From positions 62,001 through 126,000 of the forward strand of contig CAVOXY010000024.1 of assembly GCA_963700515.1 (NCBI GenBank): DNA of 64,000 nucleotides. The letters run 5' to 3'. Below, piece by piece: positions 56,886-64,000 of this stretch; within the stretch, counting starts at the first letter, position 1, and every line of letters starts with the position of its first letter. A model generated the notes under the pieces. That model ran no database searches and had not been told where the DNA came from. It saw only the letters and a list, made by a program, of their open reading frames with translations. A program made the position numbers and the translations under genes. Source of the stretch: JAJRVM01 sp963700515. Its GTDB lineage: Bacteria; Planctomycetota; Planctomycetia; Pirellulales; Pirellulaceae.

Positions 56886-57242
56886 ATGTCTTCAGACGCG
56901 AATCCATATCATTCGCCCGTACCGGATTCTGACGTGGCCGACCGCGACCGGCAGCCAGTCGTGAGCCGCTTGGGCATGGTGAGCTTGCTCCTTTCGTCTG
57001 TTCCACTGTTGATTGTGGCCGGCTTGTTCACCGCGCAACTGTCCGGCGCACCACAGATGACATGGTTCGCAGCCATTTCGGTTCTCGTCAGTTACGGTTT
57101 GACAGCACTGCTGGCCGTGGCCGTGGGCATTGCGGCGTTCTGCAATGGATTCAGTATCATGGCCACGGTAGGAATTGTGATGGGCGTTCTGGAAATCTCA
57201 TTGCTATCAATAATGCTCTTCTTCGCGGCCATTCTTCGATAG
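56886..57242 (+). CDS. small membrane protein of unknown function
   Basis: 118 residues opening MSSDANPYHSPVPDS, an N-terminal NPYxSP motif common in planctomycete membrane proteins of unknown role. Three membrane segments follow (LGMVSLLLSSVPLLIVAGLF; ISVLVSYGLTALLAVAVGIAAF; ATVGIVMGVLEISLLSIMLFFAAIL). It has a gene-like start region (gggggataccag before ATG). No operon partner. Confidence 0.7.
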   Translation: MSSDANPYHSPVPDSDVADRDRQPVVSRLGMVSLLLSSVPLLIVAGLFTAQLSGAPQMTWFAAISVLVSYGLTALLAVAVGIAAFCNGFSIMATVGIVMGVLEISLLSIMLFFAAILR

Positions 57243-57254
57243 TAACCGCTCACG

Positions 57255-57395
57255 ATTGTTCTTAATCATACTCTTGATCATACTCGTAATCTTCTTCGCA
57301 GGCGGTCCAAGTTCGTGCTGAGTTGAGTGGAATTGGCTGCGAGTGAGGCGAATGCGATTAGGATTAAGATTATGATTATGATTAAGAGTGCACAG
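57255..57395. repeat. AT-rich gattatgatt-type repeats in two orientations
   Basis: cttaatcatactcttgatca near 57261 and gattaagattatgattatga near 57360 are degenerate runs of the same short unit in opposite orientation, with about 60 bases between. They lie in a 273-base gap without genes and differ sharply in base composition from the flanks. Confidence 0.4.
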
Positions 57396-57515
57396 TTGGC
57401 GAGCGTCTGCCTGGCTTGAACTACGTGTGAACGGTTACCTTCGATAGATTGAAAGGGGAGGGTGAGGGTTGAAAGATCTTCTTCCGGAAGAAAGTCGACA
57501 CGTGCCATTTCACTT

Positions 57516-57863
57516 CTACTTTCGCCTCTTCAATTGCTTACGTATCACTACTTGCGTACCGATGACCCGCCCAATCTCCGCGCGCGATGCTCCGAGTGAT
57601 GCCAGGGACCGAATGAGCAATTCGATCGAGACGGACTTGTCGGCCGTTTCCACCTTGGCCACACGCGACTGACTAGATCCCAGTCGTTTTGCCAGTTCCT
57701 GCTGCGTAACCTTCAACTGCTGCCGCCGCTGCTTCACTTTGGCTGCGAGGGCCAGTTTCATGTTCACGAGCATCTCTTCTTCGTCGGTCAGGCCCAGAAA
57801 CTCTGACGTGGTTCCAACCTTCCAGCCAGCTTCTTCCAGTCTTGTACGCTTGGATGCTCTCAT
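57516..57863 (-). CDS. HigA-type antitoxin, XRE-family helix-turn-helix
   Basis: 115 residues. A Cro/CI-type helix-turn-helix near residues 50-90 (VTQQELAKRLGSSQSRVAKVETADKSVSIELLIRSLASLG) binds DNA and should repress the pair. It follows the toxin gene by four bases, the toxin-first order of HigBA systems. Confidence 0.8.
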   Translation of the reverse strand: MRASKRTRLEEAGWKVGTTSEFLGLTDEEEMLVNMKLALAAKVKQRRQQLKVTQQELAKRLGSSQSRVAKVETADKSVSIELLIRSLASLGASRAEIGRVIGTQVVIRKQLKRRK

Positions 57864-57867
57864 TGTG

Positions 57868-58197
57868 TTACCTCATCGTATCGCCGAACCGCGTCTTGCA
57901 GGCATCGATCACCTTCGGTGGCGTCTTTCGCGTCTTCTTCGAAAAAACCTCGCCGATCACTACTGCATCAGTATCGAGACGATAAACGATGCGCCATGTG
58001 GCACCTTCGTCGGGGATACGCAATTCGTGACACCGACGACCGATCGAAGGCATGGGACGACTATGTGGCAGTCCAATGTTCTCGCCACGTTGCACACGAC
58101 GCAAGAGCGTTCCTGCTTGGGTTCGTGCCCCATGCGAAAAGGGCGGCGTCTTGATCTCGCCTTCCAGCCAGACAATCGGTCTGTCGCCGCCGTTCAT
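57868..58197 (-). CDS. HigB/RelE-like toxin (Gp49-like family)
   Basis: 109 residues. The pattern is that of phage-derived Gp49-like/HigB mRNA interferases: PIVWLEGEIKTPPFS, then LRRVQRGENIGLPHSRPMPSIGRRCHELRI, then WRIVYRLDTDAVVIGEVFSKKTRKTPPKVIDAC. Expected to cut mRNA on ribosomes when not bound by the antitoxin. Confidence 0.82.
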   Translation of the reverse strand: MNGGDRPIVWLEGEIKTPPFSHGARTQAGTLLRRVQRGENIGLPHSRPMPSIGRRCHELRIPDEGATWRIVYRLDTDAVVIGEVFSKKTRKTPPKVIDACKTRFGDTMR

Positions 58198-58208
58198 TCT
58201 CGTCAGTG

Positions 58209-58230
58209 TATGTCATAGTCGACATATGTC
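58209..58230. promoter_or_regulatory. palindromic operator of the toxin-antitoxin pair
   Basis: tatgtc (58209-58214) and gacata (58221-58226) form an inverted repeat, overlapping the 10-base palindrome gacatatgtc (58221-58230). It lies 12 bases before the toxin start, where a HigA-type repressor would bind. Confidence 0.4.
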
Positions 58231-59039
58231 AAGTATGATATATAGGAAAGGGGGGCCCGAATCGGGAAAAATGGAATTTGAATGACAGAAATACAAATGA
58301 CAGAAACTGGTGATTCGTAGGCTGTCGGCACCGAACGAAGTGTGCTCGCTGCGGCGTTTTGGTCATGGAGACATTTGGATGCTGCATTTGTTTCGTATTT
58401 CGATATTCGGCTTTCGAATTTCCTGTTTGGTTGCGGCCGCCGGCCGCGTTAGGAAGGACGCCAATAACGGTGGGCGAGTGGTATGAAACCAGCTCGCCGT
58501 TGAGGGCGTGCCGCGATGATCCAGCGCGGCCTAATGCGTGCTGTGTTTGGCTTCGAGCGACGCGGCTGTAAAGCTCGTCCACTTTCTGGAGATAGGTCTT
58601 CGGGTCCGCTGCCAGCTTCTTGGCGCACGGCGGGCAGCAGATGTAGACGATCTGGCCTTCGACGATCGTCCACTTGGGCTTGTCGGGCAGCGGTTTGTCC
58701 ATCACGGGGCACTTCGCCTGCGCCTTGGCGAAGTTGGCGTGGATGGTGGCCCAGTGCTCGGGGTTGACCTTTTGTTGCAGGCAGCCACGGCAGCAGAGGA
58801 AGAGCTGCTCCTCGCCGATCTTGACTTTGATCGGCTTGCCGTGGGCTCCCAGCTGCTGGCCCGACACGGGACAGATCTCCTGCACGGCCATGTGCAACTG
58901 ATCGTGGGTCAGCTTCTGCCCAGTCAGCGTGCTTGGCGTCCGTAGCTCTCGACTCCTGAGCTCTTGCCTCCTGAACCGTGGCCAGCTGACTGATTCCGAC
59001 GAGCAGGGTGGCCGTGACAAGTACCAGTACTTTCTTCAT
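58229..59039 (-). CDS. secreted metal-binding protein with CPV/CCxGC domains (one frame change)
   Basis: The start MKKVLVLVTATLLVGISQLA at 59039 follows ggagaaagcc and is a signal peptide. After a frame change near 58925 the mature part has two copies of a Cys module: EICPVSGQQLGAHGKPIKV then EEQLFLCCRGC, and AKCPVMDKPLPDKPKWTIV then IVYICCPPCAKKL. The same module occurs twice in the CusB-like adaptor downstream of this locus. The C-terminal end is uncertain because the frame runs on into low-complexity sequence; the true stop may be near 58450. A role in copper or other soft-metal binding is inferred from the Cys pairs and the efflux genes upstream. Confidence 0.65.
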
Positions 59040-59142
59040 GGCTTTCTCCTTCATGAGAGAGACAAAACGGGGGAATGAGGAACATCCAAACAGATTCGAG
59101 CAGGGCCAACGCGTGGCCGTGAAGGCTCCTTTCATGTGTGTG

Positions 59143-62100
59143 TCACGCGGCGGATGAAACGGTGGTTGGCTGGAGGTCCGCTGCCGGATCATCGCGCGGA
59201 TCCGCGGCCCAGTAGTCGTCCTGCAAACCGACTCGCATCTTGAACTCCATGTAGGCACAATACAGCGTCGGCACGATGAACGTCGTGAACGGTTCGATCA
59301 GCATGCCGCCGAACACGGGCAGGGCCATCGCCCGGGCCACGTCCGCGCCGCGGCCCGTGGAAACCAGGACCGGCACGAGCGCCACCAGGGTGGTGATCGG
59401 TGGTCATCGTGCAGGGACGAATCCGTTTCAGGCCGGCGTCGTAGATCGCGTCGCGAATGTCCTCGACGTTGCGAATCGTGCGGCGCGACGAGCGTCTCCT
59501 GGATGTAGGTGGCCATGACAATGCCGTCGTCGGCAGCGATGCCGAACAGCGCGATGAAGCCGACCCAGATGGCGGTGTTCATGTCGACGCCCATGATGGC
59601 CAGCGGCGATCATGCCGCCGGCAGCCGCGACGGGAATGCCGGAAAAGACGACCAGCGCGATGGGAGAAATTGCGGAAGTGGAGATAGTGCAGCAGCAAAT
59701 TGATCAAGATCACGGTCGGCACGATCCACATCAGACGGCGATTCGCTTCGATCTGGTTCTGAAACGACCCGACCGGCTGCAGTTCGAAGTTGCCTTCGGG
59801 AAACTTCAGCTCCCCGCTTTCCCGCGCGGAGCGCAGCGAGTCCATCACCGCTTCGACGGTCTCCAAGTCGCCCGCACCGCCGGACGGGCGAGAAGGCGAC
59901 GTGGGCCACCAGTCGGGCGTCCTCGCTGTTGATGGCACCGGGTCCCCACGTGGTGGCGACCTGGGCCAGTCGCTCCAAGGGCACGACGTCGCCGGTGTGG
60001 GTGACCACCGGCACTTGGCGCAGTTCGTCGAGGCGTTCGCGGACGTCGCGCTGGTAGCGGATCTGGATCGGATAGCGTTCGCGGCCTTCGACGGTCGTCG
60101 TCACGTCCAGGCCGCCCAGTCCGGCGGAGACGATCTGGTTGACCATCATCGTCGTCATGCCGTAGCGGGCCGCTTCCTCGCGGTCCACCTCGAACTCGAA
60201 GTACGGCTTGCCCATCACGATGTCGGGGTTGACGGTTCCGGCGTTGACGTAGTGGTGCTTCTTCAGGTGTTCGGCCACGGCCAGCGACGCCTTCGCCCAG
60301 TCCTTCCAGGCTGTCGCCGTAGATGCGCACGGCCATCGGCGCCTTGATGCCGCTTTGCAGCATGACGACGCGGCCTTCGATCGGCTGCAGCGGCGACGCC
60401 GGCGTGATGCCCAGGCAGCGTGGCGACGGCGTTGATTTCGTCCCAGATCTTCCGTTCGGTCATGCCTGGCCGCCACTGGTCGCGAGGCTTGAGCATGACG
60501 TAGGTTTCGACCATCGCCGCCGGCGCCGGATCCAGCGCCGACTCGATGCGGCCGATCTTGCCGAGCACGTCTTGCGACTTCGGGAATCTGCTTGATCATC
60601 ACGTCCTGCGTTTGCAGCACCTCCATCGGCTTGGGAGAAACTGGCGGCCGGATACAGGCTGGGCATGTAGAACCAGCTCCCTTCGTCCAGCGCGATCCAG
60701 TCGTCCGTCTTCAGGCCGGTGAAACGTGTGCTTGGCCTGGACGTAGCCGGGCACCTCGTTCAGGTCCGCACCCAGCACGGCGACAGACCGTCTCGACCGG
60801 GCGCAGCACGGTCGGCAGCCCGATCCAGGCCCCAAGCCCCAAGACCATGATCACCGTCGGGAAGCGAGAGCATCAGCCAGCTTGTGGTTCAGCGCCAGAC
60901 GCAGCCGGCCGGCGTAGAGGAACAGCACGAATCGGCTGACCGGGTTTTCCTCGATCGGCCGAATCTTCTCGCGGGTCATCCACCAACCGCCGAGAAAACC
61001 GATGGCCGCCGCCGCCGCGGCCGCCCAGGGCGGGCTCAGCAAGGTCCACTGTTCGATGTGGTCGCCCCAGACGAAATAGCAGAGACCGGCACCCAGACCG
61101 GCCATCGCCAGCCCCGTCAGCACGCCCGGCCCACCGCGGCGTGCGCGAGGTCTTCAGGAACACGCGACAGAGCATCGGCACGACCGTCACGGCCACGATC
61201 AGACTGGCGACCAGGGCGAAGGTCTTGGTCCAGGCCAGCGGGGCGAACAGCTTGTGGTCGCGGCCGGTCAGGAAGAAGATGGGCAGGAAGCTGACGATCG
61301 TGGTGCTGATCGCCGTCATCACCGCCGGTACGACCTCGGCCGCCGACTCGCGAATGACTTCCAGTCGCCGCTGCGGCCCGCCCGGCGAACCTTCCGCCTC
61401 CCAATCGGCCAAGCCGCCGTAGATGTTCTCCAGGACGATGATCCCCATGTCGACCATCGTGCCGATGGCGATGGCGATGCCGGCCAGCGACATGATGTTG
61501 GCGTCCACGCCGAACACCTTCATGCCGATGAAGGCCATCAACACGGCCATCGGCAAGGTGATCGCGATGACGATGCTGGCCCGCACGTGCAACAGAAACA
61601 GGACGACCACGACGATCGTGATCAGCGTTTCCTGGCCGAGGGCTTCGGTGAGTGTGGTCACGGTTTCGTCGATCAAGAGCGTGCGATCGTAGACTGCCGT
61701 GGATCTTGATGCCGTCCAGTTCGGACTCCAGGGCCGCGATTTTCGCCTTCACTCGCTCGATGACTTCACGCGGGTTCTCGCCGTACCGCATCACGACCAC
61801 ACCGCCGACCGCTTCCTGGCCGTTGAAGTCGAGCGCCCCGCGGCGAAACGCCGGACCGATTTGAACTTGGGCCACATCGCGCACGCGGACCGGAACTCCC
61901 TCGCGGGTCAGCACGACCGTGTTTTCGATCTGCTGCAGCGTCTCCGGTTCGGTCTTGCCCGAGCCGATGAATCCCTTGCCGCGGACAAGGATACTCCATG
62001 CCGCTCGACTTCGACCGTCTTGGCGCCGACGTCGATGTTCGACGCCTTGACCGCGTCGATGACCGTGCTCAGCGGAATATTGTGGTAGCGCAGCTTGTCG

Positions 62101-62679
62101 GGATCGACTTCGATCTGGTACTGACGCACGTAGCCGCCGATCGACGCCACTTCGGCCACGCCGTCGACGCGATTGCAGAGCGTACTTGATGAAGAAGTCC
62201 TGCTTGGACCGCAGTTCGGCCAGGTCCATGCCTGGCGGCGGTTCGAGCACGTAGTAGTAGATCTGCCCCAGCGCCGTCGCATCGGGGGCGAGCGTCGGGC
62301 GTGACGCCGTCGGGCAGGATGCCGGAGACGGTCGTCAGTTGCTCGGCCACGCGGGACCGCGCCCAGTAGAAATCGACGCTGTCGGCGAACGTGACCTGCA
62401 CGAAGCTGAAACCGAACATGCTCTTGCCGCGCACGCTCTTCGCGCCGGGCACGGCCTGCAGGGCGACCGAGAGCGGATAGGTGATCTGGTCTTCCATGTC
62501 CTTCGGCGACCGGCCCATCCATTCGGTCAGCACGATCACCTGGTTCTCGCCCACGTTGGGAATCGCGTCCAAGCGGCACCTTCTTCGTCGCAGTACCAGC
62601 CGTAGGCAATCACCCCGACGATCGCGACCAGGACGACCAGGCGCTCGCGGATGCAGAAATCGAGTATCTTCTTGATCAT
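59143..62679 (-). CDS. cusA: CusA-like heavy-metal efflux RND transporter (many frame changes)
   Basis: Inner-membrane proton-driven pump, about 1170 residues when joined, of the monovalent-cation (Cu/Ag) type. The start MIKKILDFCIRERLVVLVAIVGV at 62679 follows a strong AGGAGG. Landmarks: LDAIPNVGENQVIVLTEWMG, then QITYPLSVALQAVPGAKSVRG, GIAIAIGTMVDMGIIVLENIY, MDMNTAIWVGFIALFGIAADD (first letters in a neighbouring frame) and FTTFIVPTLYCAYMEFK near the end. At least nine single-base frame changes are spread over the gene; several that I resolved are one extra G or C (for example near 59398, 59607 and 60408). It could be a real pseudogene, but this pattern looks like sequence error. Confidence 0.85.
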
Positions 62680-62683
62680 CGGA

Positions 62684-64000
62684 TCACCTCCTGCGGGCAG
62701 TTTGGCGAGGTACTTCGCCGGTTCGGCCAGCAAGCTGCTCGCGACACCCTTCACAACAAATGAACACAGGCCGACCGTTCACGTCGACTTTGATCGGCGT
62801 GCCCATCGATCCGAGCGGCATGTCGGTCACGGGACAGAACCGTTGCTGTTTCCGCCAACGCACGATCGACTGGCGACAGCCTGGAGAAAGCCTCGGCCAT
62901 GGCTGCCGCTTTCTCCTCGCTCGGTTGCGGCAGAGGCATCTGCGGCAATTCCGGTTCCATCTCCGTGATCTCCATTTCGCCGATCGGCGGAAGATCCGGC
63001 TGCGCGGCATCATGACCAGGATCGTCCGTCGCCGGCCCGGCCGCGAGGATGGCCAGATACTTCTCCGGCTCGTTCAACAGGCCTTCGCGGCATCCTTCGC
63101 AACAAATAAAGACCGGCGTACCGTGCACGTCGACCTTGGGGGGTGTGCCCATCGATCCCAGCGGCATCTTCGTCACGGGGCAGATTCGCTGGCGCTCGGC
63201 CAGGGCCCGATCCTCGGCGGAGAGCCCGGAGAGGGCCGCGACGAATTGGCTCGCTGTGCCTCGTTCCTCGACCGCTCCTGGTTTGGCCTTCGTCGGGTCA
63301 ATCAGCGACGGTTTGCCGGCCAGCTGCATCTGCGAGTCGATCAGGAAGTTGCCGGAGCAAGCGACTTGTTCGCCTTCCTTGACACCTTCGAGAATGGCGA
63401 TTTCATCACCGCTCGATGGGCCGAGCACGACCCGGCGGATCTCGAATCGCCCCGGCTCGGTTTCGACATAGACCACGCTGGCCTGCCCCGCCATCAAGAC
63501 GGCGTCGCGGGGCACAACCAACGCCTTGCTGCTGTCGGTCGGCTCGCTGGTGAAGCCGAACTGAGCGGCGGGGACCAGTTCCACGCCGCACACGCGGCAC
63601 TTGCCGGGCGACGACTCGATCACGTGCGGATGTCGTGGACTGATCCACTTGTCGGCCAGTTCCGGATCGTAAGTCTGGGCCAGCTGTTCCCCGGAGCCGC
63701 CCAACTGGACGTCGATCGTCGCTTTGGCATAATCGCCGACCCGCAGCAGGCCATCGTCATTGCGGCATGACGACACGTACGCCGACCGTACGCGTCTGGG
63801 GGTCGACCATCGGGTCGATGAACGCCACGCGGCCGCTGAATTTCCGGCCCGGCAGCGACTGGACCTCCGCCTCGACTTTCTGCCCGTAGCGGATCGCCGC
63901 CGCGTCTTCGGGAAACAACTCCAGCATCAGCCAGACGGTCGACAGGTCGGCCAGCCGGTAGATCGGCTGACCCGTCTTGACGTACTGGCCTTCCACCGCG
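62684..64000 (-). CDS. cusB: CusB-like periplasmic adaptor with extra metal-binding modules (5' end outside window)
   Basis: Membrane-fusion protein linking CusA to an outer-membrane channel. The visible part begins inside the beta-barrel domain (YVKTGQPIYRLADLSTVWL; KVEAEVQSLPGRKFSGRVAFIDP). After a frame change near 63765 come a heavy-metal-binding segment (SSPGKCRVCGVELVPAAQ), the membrane-proximal domain (VVPRDAVLMAGQASVVYVE, VKEGEQVACSGNFLIDSQMQL), and two C-terminal CPV/CCEGC modules (ICPVTKMPLGSMG...FICCEGCREGL and FCPVTDMPLGSMG...FICCEGCREQL). Further frame changes lie near 62850 and 62735. It ends at or just before the cusA ribosome-binding site; the exact stop is unsure. Confidence 0.8.

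Noticed and set aside
1..64000. CRISPR arrays, rRNA and tRNA genes, integrases or IS transposases
   Set aside because: None seen: the repeats found are palindromic or tandem without regular spacers, and no transposase or integrase motif appears in any frame.

Overview
The window looks like chromosomal DNA of a nitrate-respiring member of the Planctomycetota. Supporting signs are a small membrane protein opening with an NPYHSP motif, a DUF1080 protein, multiheme cytochromes next to FG-GAP/ASPIC proteins, two cytochrome c assembly systems and a complete alternative complex III. The assignment is inference from gene content; no rRNA or marker gene is present. Many otherwise well-conserved genes are broken by single-base frame changes. 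In the cases I checked base by base most look like one extra G/C (one or two look like a missing base), so I read most of them as sequence errors rather than pseudogenes and give merged gene limits.

Region by region. 1-5983: a ccm operon (ccmE end, ccmF, A, B, C, D and a carboxypeptidase-regulatory-like protein) of the variant type in which CcmE carries Cys-x3-Tyr. 6067-6498: palindromic repeats and a terminator. 6551-10380 (minus): an MtrB/PioB-like outer-membrane porin and a 14-heme MtrA/DmsE-like lipoprotein cytochrome. 11197-15020 (plus): ResB and CcsA, i.e. a second cytochrome c assembly system. 15299-18431: an RdgC-like gene, a glycosyltransferase and a DUF1080 protein, with the first copy of a hairpin-forming dispersed repeat.

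18425-37396 (minus) is the core: one apparently continuous transcription unit that runs rrf2, narC, narG, narH, narJ, narI, narK1, narK2, actA, actB, actC, actDE (fused), actF and a small Cys-rich protein. Nitrate reductase, its transporters and alternative complex III are therefore joined with gaps of only a few bases. Upstream lie a quinol-type NO reductase (37957-40234) and the molybdenum cofactor genes mobB and moeA (40414-42162).

42163-57515 holds repeats, a soluble hybrid histidine kinase with an amide/urea-type ligand-binding domain, a GH20-like protein, and a second nitrogen-oxide-linked cluster: an Rrf2 regulator with a repetitive basic tail, a membrane-bound b-type/pentaheme c-type fusion cytochrome, a CRTAC1/ASPIC-UnbV protein, a third Rrf2 regulator and a ScdA/RIC di-iron repair protein. 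57516-64000: a HigBA-type toxin-antitoxin pair, a secreted metal-binding CPV/CCxGC protein, and a CusA/CusB-like metal efflux pair whose adaptor runs off the window end.

Together the genes describe quinol oxidation through ACIII and NarGHI, c-type cytochrome assembly to supply the many heme proteins, NO removal and repair, and Fe-S-type Rrf2 regulators likely to sense NO or redox state. No nitrite reductase, cytochrome oxidase, rRNA, tRNA or CRISPR array was seen.
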